A stretch of DNA of 64,000 nt, from the NCBI GenBank assembly GCA_030998225.1, contig JAPYXD010000604.1:10434001-10498000 (forward strand), read 5' to 3'. Shown here in pieces: positions 10,442 through 22,700 of this stretch. The notes under the pieces were generated by a model that worked only from the letters and a program-made list of their open reading frames with translations, did not search any database and was not told where the DNA came from. Numbering within the stretch: the first letter of the stretch is position 1; each line of letters opens with the position of its first letter. The translations under genes and the position numbers were made by a program. Source of the DNA: Diplolepis rosae (lineage: Eukaryota; Arthropoda; Insecta; Hymenoptera; Diplolepididae).

Positions 10442-13400
10442 CAACTCATGTGTATTTTCGGGAACAAAATTTGTTTTTGGTTGTAAACATTTAGAAATAG
10501 AAATATCTTCCTGTAAATTTTAATGTCCCAGTAATCGACACACAAGTAATCTTACATTTTATTGGATTATCATTGATTTTGACAATTTTTTATAATCCAT
10601 GTTACTGAGTCGTACTATCAGTTGCAAAATACTTCAATTAAAATTGTTTTTCAGTACTTTGTCAACTTGGTACCTTTTATTTCATTTCACAAATTTTTAA
10701 CTTATTATCTCATCTCACATGCGCATGAGTTCACAATAAAAGAATGTTGGTAGTGTGAGGATCTGTATGTAATACATGAACTAAAACTAGTTGCCTCGCG
10801 AAAAATCAAGTCTTAGGTAAAAACATTCAATTCAACGTTGAAATATTGCAAGATTATTTTTCATGATATCGCTTAAGAGGGAAAAAATTACTTTTTGTAT
10901 AAAAATGATGAAAAAAAAGAAATTATTTATTTTTCAAGCTACAATTTTTAGGTTTCAAGAAGTTACAATAATTTTTTTTATCGCAAAATATTAATTTATA
11001 TCCGAGTTATACGCAATTTTGTCAAGGGCCAAAAAAAGTAGTGCTTGGATGAAGGGTTTTGAAAATTTTTGATTATTTACAAAATGGTGGATGTGTGAAG
11101 TTAAAGTTTATTTTTCGTTTAAAAAAAATTTTTATCCTAATAAATATAACCTCGTTCACACAGTACATATTGATATTTTAAATAAGTAATTAAAACTTAA
11201 AAGCGATCGGTTGAGTCATTCCGGAAATATTGTGGGAACCGACTTTGAAAACATGGTTATCCTAGTTAAAATGTGTTACGTCTAGAAATTTTAAATCTAA
11301 ATTTCGGACGCACTTTCAACACGAAAAACTACGACCTTTATGACCTATTTTTTACGCCCTTTTTGACTTGAAAAAGTACGTATGAGGTATGAGAAAACGC
11401 ATGTAAAATTTTAAGTATTGTTTACATGTAAACAAAGATTTTTTTCAACCTACATAGAGTCATAGATTCCAGAACTATATAATATAGTAAAATAAAAATG
11501 CATGAAATTTTCATCCTTATAGTCATGAATAAAAAATGTTTTCAAACAAAAACAAAAAATTATGTTCGGCATTAGTTCATCTATGTCTTAAAGTTTCTTT
11601 TGAGAAAAAATCTCATTATTTTTGAAAAATAGATATCTAACAATAAGAAAAAAAGTTTAGCCAAGAATGAAACATTTTAGAATAAATAATTTTTGTCTTT
11701 CTGAATTTCTTTTATAAAAAACAATTCCTCTTCTATCAAGCGACATCATTATGAATAATCTTGCAATTATTGAGAGTATATTTGAATATCCTTTCACGAG
11801 TTTTATTTTTCCGGAAAACAGTGAACTCAAAATTTAATAAAAAAAGGTAATGTCTTAAAAATATTTCGACTTTAATGGTAATGTTTTAAAATAGTCATCT
11901 GCCCCCGTCGCTCGCTGGCCGAGCGTTAATTTTTAGGTGCGATTAGGGCCAAACATTAATTAGTGGCCAATTATAAAAATAATATATAGCGAACAATCAA
12001 TGTTTAGGAGTCGCACAATTTTTGTAGTTTGTAGACTGACTTACGAAAAGTGGTTTCCTCGAAGAGTTGTTGTTGTACTAAAAGTGGAACCACAATATGT
12101 TCTAACTTCTGCATTTGTCTGTGTTATATGATTGTTCCGACCTTTTTCTATGCTAATCTATCTTTTCTTATTCATTTTTTACTTTCCACTACAGGGAGCA
12201 TACATTTTTCTCTGATAATATTTACTTTGAGAATTTTTCAAATTTCTCAATTTAAATATTATAAATTCCAGAGGTTAAAATGTGTTGAATAAAATTTTCA
12301 ACAAATGATAATTTCCCTCTTAACTTATAATATTGAATTCAAACAAATGAACAGTTTTTTCTGAATATTCAAGAAAAACTGTATCTGGAAACTTTTACAA
12401 AACTTTTCTATAACGGTCTACATTTCTCTCAACAATGTTTATGAAAGAATTTTCTGAATTTTAAGGGAAAACTTTTGGCAGTTCTTTATTGAGTGAAATG
12501 AATTTCTATGTAAAGCAGACTTATGTTTGAAACATAAAGAGGTTTGCGCTCATTTCGCCTAAACTGATGAAGAGTGAGGTTGAGTGTGTTTAATATTTTA
12601 AACGTGATAAATTGTTCATAGTTAATGCCAAGTATCTAATAATACACGATAATATTAGTACTAATAAAATTAGCAATATGATAAAATTAAAATATACAGT
12701 AACGTAATTATAAAAAAGGAAAGTATCAAATATTTGTCGAAGGGAATAAAGTAATGGCAAATTTCATGTTAAAGTGAAATTCCAAAAAAGTAATTTACAG
12801 TATTCAAGATTCTGGAAAACGCTTTTTATTTTGTTAGAAAGTTTTAAATTTTGATAATTTTCGAATGACATTTAATAATTGAATATTCTAAATTAATTGA
12901 AGTACACAAACTTTAGTAAATAGTTCTAAAAATATATTTTCAATAGTGATTTATTATTTTCATTTTTACTATTTTTTGGAAACTAATTTAAGTAAAAAAA
13001 CTCAAACAGAAATAACGGCCTATAACAATTAAGAACGAAAAAATAACGACGCTCCTCTCCAACGAATACAGAAATCTCTATCTCTGTATCTCTTTCCGAA
13101 TATTTGTAAATTATAAACTCACTAATATACTTCCACTGAGTCGAATCAATAAATTAGAAAAATCGTTACAGTGTTCAAATTCTAAGCTTACAACTAGTCA
13201 GTGCTTCCTCAGATTCAAAGATTATACGATGTAATTTTGAATACACTAACTCTGTCTTTTGACTTTTACTGAAACTACTACTTCCATAGACAACTTTCTA
13301 AAAGTAAAATATAATTAAAATGAAGAACTAAGCATCTTTCTCATTGACTAAAAATCATAATAGGAGTTTTAAATCATTAGAAATTTCCTCATGAGACAAA

Positions 13401-13768
13401 AGTCTCGAAAAGAAATTGAAAAATATGAAGTGGAAAAGTTTTCTAAGGTAATAAATTTGCTATTAAAAAATGTTTACCAGTCTAACAGACTAAAATTATT
13501 TTTTCATTTCGGTGAATCAGATAAAAATCCTCTTTTGAAGATAAAGAAAGTTTCTAAGTATATTTGAAAAAATCAATAATAATGGAACTCTAATGAAAAA
13601 TACATTAAAATTAAATTATATAAAAGAAATAATACGTCATCGAAACTAGAAAAAATTTTTAAATTGGCCACATGATTGGTGCCATATTTATATATAAGAA
13701 CATATTGATGAAAAATCAGAGAATACCAACGTTATTTTATTCTTCGGTTGATAAATGAATTTACGATT
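10442..13768. other. AT-rich non-coding region
   Basis: No gene, RNA or bounded repeat could be supported. Homopolymer-rich AT sequence predominates. The short open frames here show no motif, splice context or codon structure suggesting a gene. Confidence 0.5.
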
Positions 13769-13855
13769 ATGCATTACATTTTGTGGACACTATCCTTTTC
13801 TATGACAATGGTTGTGATGACGATACTCAATTCCTATTCCTATTCGCATTCATGA
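13769..13855 (+). CDS. Tentative 28-residue peptide with signal-like sequence
   Basis: An ATG opens a 28-codon frame with a hydrophobic stretch (I-L-W-T-L-S-F-S-M-T-M-V-V-M-T-I-L) and a Ser/Tyr-rich end (N-S-Y-S-Y-S-H-S). A TATA-like 'tttatatataag' lies about 80 bases upstream. It could be the first exon of a small secreted protein or chance. An earlier ATG at 13755 opens a different, 16-codon frame. There is no homology I recognise. Confidence 0.15.
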   Translation: MHYILWTLSFSMTMVVMTILNSYSYSHS

Positions 13856-15245
13856 AGCAAATGATAACTCTACAAAATCATTTAAGATTTGATTAGTGCA
13901 ATCGATATTTTCTACACAAAAATGGCCTATATGCTCTCGCGTCTGCATAAAACTTTGTGACTAGGTATATTGTATCTACATACCTTTGACAATCGATCTC
14001 TCTAAAAAAAATAAATGCGAGCGTGTATACACGCTATAAGTATTGAATAATAGAAACATGAATGACTATGTTGTACATCGTAAATTATGAAATAAGGTAA
14101 ATTATATATATAAAATTACGCTCTAATTAGTTTAATGGCGGTCAATCACTCCTGGATGATATCGAAGTCTTTCCAATAGTGATCGATCACTCAACCCAAG
14201 ACGGAGGGTTGATAATAATTATTAAATAATTATACAAATGGAATCCAAAGCAAGAGCCTCTTTCCTTCATATATGTGTTGTAATTTGTTCTATATGTGAC
14301 AGTCTTGAAATCGTGAAATCTAATCGTGGTTCAAGTATCGAATAGATTGATTTAAACCAAACCAAAATGAATTTTAAATGCACAATTTTAAAAATATGAT
14401 TATGTGTGTCCGACAAGTAAATTTTTTGAAGGATTTAAATTTTATCAAAGTCGAATAAATATGCTGAATTTAATGAGAAAAACTTTTTAATACTTTTAAG
14501 ATATTTAAAATTATTAAAAATAGACTTGATTTTTACTTTGATTTCTTACCGCATATATGTTTGTATTATAAAAAAGAGGCAATTGAGCTGACAAGAAATC
14601 AATAGAATTTATTTATTAAAAATGTATGACAGGTTTTCGGAAATGTACACGTAGAATAATAATTAAAATGTTAAGTTGTCTGAAAAAAGTGGAACGTAAA
14701 CAAAAGTGTCTTCATAATTTCAATCGATTATCTTAATCGAAATGACAATCGTTATTATTATTTATTATTGAATTAATTGTTCTTTACTAATGTTATTTGA
14801 CTAAAAAATAAATTTTTGCTATACCCGATTGTCGGACGGACACTTCTTATGTTACGTTTGTAAATTTCACGAATATGCAAAAAATGTGTAATGTATAATC
14901 GAGCACGTAAGGCGACGGGTGATCTAAAATTAAGAATAATGTTTATGTGAGTGACGTCCCAAAGATTGAAAATAAAATAAAAACACGTTACCGCATGAGA
15001 ACTTTATCTCGTTATTATTATCTATCATTCTTATTACTATGAGGTAAGAGTTACAAACAAAATTAATTTGAATTTAAAACATTATATGACATGCAATAAA
15101 TTTCACTAAACGCTTTATGTAATTTATATCTCAAAGTTAAACAATACATCATATATATTCACTATATTTAACAATTTATTACATTTATAAATCAATTAGA
15201 ACATGAAATTGAGGTGCATTTCAACATATATAAACATAGAAAATA
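13856..15245. other. AT-rich non-coding region
   Basis: No gene or repeat could be supported in this stretch. Confidence 0.5.
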
Positions 15246-15391
15246 CACGGAGAAAATGGATATTCAAATATGTGACAATATAATCACTGATATTACAGCT
15301 GAATATTTAGATATTTTAAATGAATATATGAGATGCTTGTCACATAGTTGAAAATCTAGATATTGATCCTGAATATCCATTTTTCTTCGTG
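15246..15391. mobile_element. CAC..GTG-type MITE, 146 bp, TA target duplication
   Basis: The inverted termini CACGGAGAAAATGGATATTC and the right end (reverse reading CACGAAGAAAAATGGATATT) are flanked by TA on both sides (15244-15245, 15392-15393). The interior is AT-rich with inverted 'gatattcaaatat' motifs. Confidence 0.82.
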
Positions 15392-16112
15392 TAAAATTAC
15401 GCTAGACATTGATTAAAAACAGATTCACGCTCTCTCTTCTAAAAAAAACCAGGGAGAAACGCTTTAAAAGATTAATCACATACAGTAAAAAGTTTTATTT
15501 AAATTTATGAAATCGTTTATTTACTTCATTTCTTCAATTCGAAGTAAAATATTATTTTATATTATTATTTATATTATTCATTTAATTTATAAAAATATTT
15601 TTTTTAGTTTTATACATTACTGGCAAAAACTTGTGAGATAATTTATTAAATTTTATTACTTTGAACGAAGACAATTTTTTTTTTAATTAAAGAAAATATT
15701 TCTGTGAATCACATTACTTATGTACTCTGCGTCTTCGCAAAAATTCATTTCTTTAATTCTAAGAAAAAACAGTTTGTATAAAAAATTGAGATTAAATTAA
15801 TCAAAAAATGATATTAGTGAACAAAAATGTTTCCATCTTAGTCTAATCTCCGACAAATTTTGTTAGCGGACCGATAAATAGCCAATATTGGTCCAGTATT
15901 GATAGCCGAGTCTTTCCCAATCGTTTAACCCTTAACGTCGCTATCATTTCGACATAATGAAGAATTTTCTTCTTTATATTTTTCCCTCATCGATCGCAAA
16001 CCAACATCTTTTATAATAATAACTATGAAGAGTGACAGTACAAATTCTAAATTAGTTCATTTATTAATGAAATACTAATTTTGACAAATTCTTCAGAAAA
16101 GACAGCAATATA
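15392..16112. other. AT-rich non-coding region
   Basis: No gene or bounded repeat was seen between two MITEs. Confidence 0.5.
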
Positions 16113-16348
16113 CCCGCGAAAAAAAAGTTGATCTTGTTAGATCTGGTCAGATCAAATTCCCAGATCTAACCAGATCTACTTTGAATATGACCAGATCTAC
16201 TTCAGATCTGACCAGATCTACTTTAGATCTGACCAGATCTACTTTAGACCTGATCAGATCTGGTCAGATCTCGACAAAATCAAGATATGGTTAGATCTGG
16301 GAATTTGATCTGACCAGATCTAACAAGATCAACTTTTTTTTTCGCGAG
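16113..16348. mobile_element. Second copy of the AGATCTGACC palindromic MITE
   Basis: It has the same termini (cccgcgaaaaaaaag / cttttttttt-cgcg) and subterminal arms as 7835-8011, but an expanded centre. There, 'agatctgaccagatctactt' units recur about every 23 bases (16186-16256), which makes this copy about 60 bp longer. Confidence 0.85.
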
Positions 16349-16733
16349 ATACGAAGCATTTTTTCGCATTGCTGTCTTCTTTGGAAAATTTTTTAAAATT
16401 ATTATTTCATTAATAAAGTGATCGTTTGTAATTGGTGACGTCAAACCCTATCACAGGGCCTTAAGGACGTCAATTCTCTTTATTACAATATTATTATTAT
16501 TATACAATACATGGGTTTTTTCGACATACGAATAATATTTCAAGGCTCATTTCCACAGAGAAAAGCTGTAATTTTTCTTATGTACATAAAGTTTAATGGT
16601 TATTTTCATTTTGAACGTATTGGCTATATGAACAAACAAGATGTTTACGTCACTTGGCATGAAAGTCGAACAGACCAATCAAATTAAGACACGATTCCTA
16701 TTCTTTCAAACATATTCATTGTTTAAAAATCCT

Positions 16734-16776
16734 AGATAAAAGTAATACTTCACACACTGTGCAGCACAGTACCACA
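16734..16776 (+). promoter_or_regulatory. Core promoter of the serine-protease-homologue gene
   Basis: A TATA-like 'gataaaag' lies about 30 bases upstream of a 'cacagtacc' Initiator-like site, followed closely by the ATG at 16777. The upstream sequence (tacgtcac at 16646; ccaatcaa at 16676) is conserved in the paralogous promoter near 36700-36750, which supports a regulatory role. Confidence 0.5.
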
Positions 16777-19700
16777 ATGAAGAATATCTTTCTTTTCATT
16801 CTGTGTGGAATCGGAATAACAGCTACTGAACAATATGGTATGTAATTGCATAAATTATTACAAGGAAATCTTACACTGAGAGAAATTTTCCGTCCAAACA
16901 ACGAAATAAGTTGTTACTGCAACGAAAACTTTTTTGCTGAAGCTACGGAATAAAATTCAATGAATACTGAAAAAAAATTCTTAATTTGTTGCTGATTTTT
17001 ATTTTGAATGAGAGCCAAAATTAAAATCATTTTTTCTGACTGCGATGTCTTTGGTTTTGATCAATAAAAAAAACAATGTAAATTATTTAGAAATTTTTCC
17101 GAATCATTTCAGTGGATTATGTCAATAATTAGAAGAGTGCATCACTCACCATGATAACCGAACTCTACTCTCTAAATATGAATCAGTAAAAATGTACTGA
17201 TTATCAGTGAAATTTGACTGATTCAAATAGCTAAAAGAGGTTACTGTAAATCAGTCAAATTCCACTGATCGCTTCAGTGAAAATTAACTGATTTAGCAGT
17301 GAAAATATTTTTTCCACTGATTCAATCAGTGATAATCAATTGATTAAACAGTGAAATATTTTTTTTCACTGATGAATCAGTGAAAAGGCAAATCACTGAT
17401 TCAATCTGTGAAAATTTGACTGATTCAGATTTAGAGAGTACCATATCGACTTTATCAACCTGTAATTATCATGGTGAGTGATACACTCTTCTAATCATAG
17501 ACATAATCGACTGAAATGATTTAGAAAAATTTGTAAATAGTTCATGATATATCCGTGGCCAAATTGGCGTAAATAGATTCTGTGAGAAAAGTTTTGTGGA
17601 ACCTCCGTAGCTTAGATGATAGAGCATTCGACCGGCAATCAAAAGGTCCTGGGCTCGATACCAAGCGGAGTGGAAGCGTTCCTTTTTTCACAGAAAAAAA
17701 TTTTCAAGTAAATTATTTATTTAATGTTAATTTACCAAAAAAAATGGTCACGTATGCCTTTAATCCAAAGGATTTCAAAGTCTTTCTACAAAATCCATCC
17801 TCACGCGCTTATAACCTCGAATTTTCGCAAAGCTGTAAACAAAAAAATCGCCTACTTATTCATCGAGTACAATTTAAGCGGGTCTACGGAAAATAATAAT
17901 GGTTTACACGTACCTTGGGTTCTTTTGAATATTGCTTCGACGCTAAAAATTGCCAAGAATTGTCGAGAAAAAACTTTAATTCTTGTCACCGCCCTATTGT
18001 AAAATACGACATCATATACGACATCATATACGACGCCGTAAATGACATCGTAAACAACATCATATACAACATCGTATATGACGTCATATATACAATTTGT
18101 AATAACAAAATTATAATTAGAATTGGTTTTTATTAAGATGGAGAGAGTAGAAGTACATTTTTATTTTTTTTTTTAAAGGAAATAACTTAACTTTGTTCGA
18201 GAGTAAAATAACAAATGGAGAAGAATTGCCGCCTTTCTTATCATGGTTGCTAAAAAACCTTATATCTATACAAATTGATAACAAACATACTTGGACTGGA
18301 TCCATATTCAATGAAAACACCATTATAGCTACGGCTGAATGTGCAGAAGACTTAATCAAATATATGAATTCAAATGAGAAATTACCAGTACCAACTCTCC
18401 CTAAAGTTTGTTATGGAGGTCCTCTTACAGGAACAGATTACACTTGCGCTTCAGTTGTCGCTATGGACATACAAAATGAATTTTCCTTTATTCCCAATAG
18501 ATCATATCGATGTGAGAAACCTTTTCTTCCTTACAATTATGCATTTCTTAAGGTGAGTCTTTTTCACGCAATGTAATGTACATAGGTTACACAGCATATT
18601 AAGTCCCGTAATATTGCTGTAATATTGGTTCGAAAATATCTGTACTAGAAGATCCAAAGATTCCTGCCTTATCTTTCGGAATTTTTATTTATTGTAATTA
18701 TAAACATTTAGGAGTTGACAGACCTATCTTAATGCATTTTATACAATTTCACAAATTCCCAACTCAATGTTTCATTTTGCATATGAAATATAAGGTTACA
18801 GGAATTGTAATGCCGATAAGGTAGGAACATTTAGATGATCTATATGGCCTAAAAAATATTTTTAAAAAGTTAAAAAAAAAATATATGTAATAATTTAAGA
18901 AATTATTATTCTTTATATAAAAAAAGTTAGGCACAATATCAATTAAATTATATATGATAAAAAAGATATATAAATATATCTTATATAACCCTGAAGATTC
19001 CAGAAAAGTTCAGAAGGTTCCATGGAAATTTTCCGGGAGCTGACAAAATGTCAGTGTTGCTTGAACCTTCTGAAGCAATTTTCGTGGAATCTTCCTTGAG
19101 AACGTTCTGAAGAAATATTGAAGGGATCTTTCAGGAGCATTCTGAAGAAAAATTGACGGGATAGTTTTTTTAATTTACAAAATATCTTCCTGAAAATTTA
19201 GGAAATACAACGGAAGACGATAAAGAACGTCTGTCAACTTCATTGGAGTGAACATTTTACAATTAACTGTAATTATCGATAAGACTTTCAATTTTTTTCA
19301 AAATAGCTACTAAAATAGTACATTACGCGTAGAGAGGCGAAAGTGAGCGAATGCAGACGAACGTGAAGTTGGCCGCACGAGGCCGAATTGATGGCGATTG
19401 AGCGTTATCGAACGCGTATATTATTTTTCTCGATGAGAACATGAAATTTGGCGGCTTGAGTGAGTTCATGGAGTAAATACGAAATTGCCTGGGGGGAGGG
19501 AGGTCCAGGGCGCAGCCCCGGTGGGGGTGCAGGGGGCAAAGCCCCCGCCGGGGGATTGGGGGGTGGAGCCCCCCTACTCAAAAAAACCACTCTCAAAATA
19601 GAAAACATTATTTTTCATCAATAAACAATAATAACATCAGGGCAAACATTGTTAAAAAAATTTATTTAAAAGCATAATGTAATGAATGTTATTATGATGA

Positions 19701-22700
19701 CCGCCTCTCCGTTTAATTTGAGTATGATCGAATCGTTAATATTTTCGTCCTCCGTAACGATCGCCAAATTCAACTGATTTTTAACCTGCTTTATAAGCTG
19801 TCAAAACCTTGAACGTTGTGAAGTTGTATTCTATACGCTTTTCTTTTCATTTTATTTTTTTTTTAGTTTGCGAGATTTCGAGGTTTTCGATCTATCAACC
19901 AATCACAGGCGCGTAAGTTACTTTGCCCATGTATTTTTTTAGTTTCGCAATATTACAGCACAGTTTGCTGCATAATACCATTTTCTCAATGCCCAACAGG
20001 CCACGAAAGCCGCCATTTTCCATGTTAGTGTCGAGAAAAGAATATAACAGACGTGCTTTATTTTATTTTGTTACGTTTCGCAAATTTTCAAAAAGATGCT
20101 TTGTAAATTGAAAAAGTTATTTTACATGAAAGAATTTCTTTTGGCAGAAAGCCGTAATTCCACAGAGAAAAAATTAAGAGTTTGAAATCAACTGCAACAG
20201 GTTCAAAAGGAATGGCTTTTTTTTACTTTGAGCTTCAATCTAGTTCCTTTCGAACGCAACGCGGTTCCTTTTAAACCTGTTTCAGTTACGTTTCAATTAA
20301 AAAAAATACGATTAAAAATCAAGAATTCCATTTTTTAGACAAAATATATGAGATACATAAAAAACGTTTAGATGGAAAATTGTTTGCCTAAATGAGGTCT
20401 ACAAATTCTCATTAAGACATTTCGGGACAGGATGTATATTTTATGTTTTGATTTTTAATATTAAAAAAATTCGATTTTTTTTACCAAAATATGTGAGATA
20501 CGAAATAAGCGTTGTTCTGCAAAATCGTTTCCTTAAATAAAGTCTACGATTGCTTTTCCTTTTTGAGATATTTAGAAGAAAATAAATAAATTATTTTAAT
20601 CATGTAATTTATTAAAAAGTTACTGAAATGTATACAGAAAATCGAGCGCGAAGCATGAGTGTCATGATGAGAATGTGTTCCTTAAGGCTGATAGAGCCTT
20701 AAGTAAATTGAATTTCCTGTTTCACTTAAACTGAAAAAGAAATTTAGTGAATTTGAGAAAATGAGTAATTTACATCATCTTTAATATTATAAAATTGGTT
20801 TGAGCTTCAGTATTAAATTATAAGAAATAAACTTAAATGTATGCGAAGAATACAAGACCGAGCGCGAAGCGCGACGATCAAATCACGCGCCCAAACTTGC
20901 GAGCGAAGCGAGCTGCGCGCAAAGCGCGCGATGAGAATGTGCTTGCGGAGCGGACAGATGTTTAAGTATTTATTTGTATAAAATGATATCTGATGAACAA
21001 TATTGTTGAATTATCATAACAATATGGTTTTAAATGTCTCTTTCAATAGCTAAGACTAAAGGCTCTGTGCATTTTATCTAAAGACAGATTATCAATAATT
21101 CAAATGATATTATCCTCATTAAAGAATCATCTTTTCAGACTGATCAACCAATTGATAGAAATTTTTTCATAAGAAGTGATATTCCGAAAGTAACTCAGCT
21201 CCATGATGATGAAGTACTTTTGGTGATAGGATTCGAATCTAATTCTGCAGTAAGTGCGCTTTAAGTGTTTTATTTATTAATAATGACGATAATAACACAG
21301 GTCAACATTTTATCTACATTGGAACACCAGAAACGGATTCGATATACAAAGGTTTTTGAGGTCGCTGATTATGATGAGAGGGTCAGTTAACCTCCATCAC
21401 GTTAGGTTCAAGGTCATTTGAAGGTCAAGTGTAGAAAAATGTGTCAGAAAAATCTGGAAAAATGCTTACTTATGTGTTTGAGGTCGCTGAGTTAGAATCC
21501 AAGGTCAGTTAGTCTTGATTACACCAAATTCAAGGTCATCTGAAGGTCAACTATATAAAAAACTGAAAAAATAATTTGATAATGCAAAAACAACTTGGGC
21601 AGCTTTTACCCATTTTGTAGGCAGTGTATTTCCAAAAATAAATTCAGTTTTTCATAAGCATTCAAAAGAATATAATAAATTCTTCAATATGGAGGTTAGT
21701 CCATTGAGCAATTAATAATTAATCTTAAGCTCAAAATATTATCTTATTATATTGAAGAATTCACTATATTTTTTCGAATGCTTATGAAAATCTGAATTTA
21801 TTTTTGGAAATACAGTGCCTACAAAAAAGGTAGGAGCTGCCCAAGTTGTTTTTGCATGATCAAGAGATTTTTTCAGTTTTTCCTCATATTTGACCTTCAG
21901 ATGACCTTAAATTTGGCGTAATTGAGACTTACTGACCTTGGATTCGAACTCAGTGACCTCAAGCACATAAGTAAGAATTTTTCAGATTTTTCTGACGCAT
22001 TTTTCTACACTTAACCTTCAAATGACCTTGAACCTGACGCGATGGAGGTTAATTGACCCTCTCATCGTAATCAGCAACATGAAAAACCTTTGTATATCCA
22101 ATCTGTTTCTGGTGTTCCAGAGTAGATAAAATGTTGACCTGTGTTATTATTGGGTCACCAACAAAGTCATTTCGTTTTTTTTCATGATTTTCAAAGCAAG
22201 TTTATTAATACAAATAACAAACATTAATCAATTATGTATTGACCATTTTGTTCGATGGCCTTTTGCCATCTTCAGTCAGCTTCATGATTCCGCTTTCGTA
22301 GAAAGTTTGGTTCTTAGAGGCAAAAAACTGAATCAACTCATTTTTGACAGTCTTTTTTTAATTGAATGTTTTTCCATTCAAATGATTTTGAAGTGAACGG
22401 AATAAATGATAATCGGATGGTGCAAGGTCAGGACTATGCGGTGGATAAGGCATCACTTCCCAGCGTAACTCCAATAATTTTTTGCGAGTGACCAAGGATG
22501 TATGTGGTCTGACGTTATCTTGATGGATGATGACGCCTTTACGAGTTGCCAATTCTAGCCACTTTTCTTTGATTTCTTTGTCCAATTTCATTAGCTGGAG
22601 ACAGTAGACATTTGAATTGATAGTTTGGTTCCTTGGGAGCAGCTCAAAATAAACAATACCTTTGAAATCCCACCAAATACTTAACATAACCTTCTTTTGA

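Larger units (their letters stand above)
18553..21138 (+). other. Intron 2 of the protease homologue
   Basis: AT-rich intron containing two unusual GC-rich islands (19488-19580 and 20866-20965). No embedded gene was seen. 'ttccacagagaaaa' at 20158 resembles one end of the CAC..GTG MITE family, but no partner end was found. Confidence 0.6.

Noticed and set aside
17602..17671. Functional tRNA gene (nominal Ala-GGC)
   Set aside because: C at position 33, stem mismatches, several inverted and truncated copies nearby with a shared tail. It is a dispersed tRNA-like repeat.
19405..19608. Proline-rich frame on the minus strand
   Set aside because: It is simply the translation of the GC-rich palindromic island.
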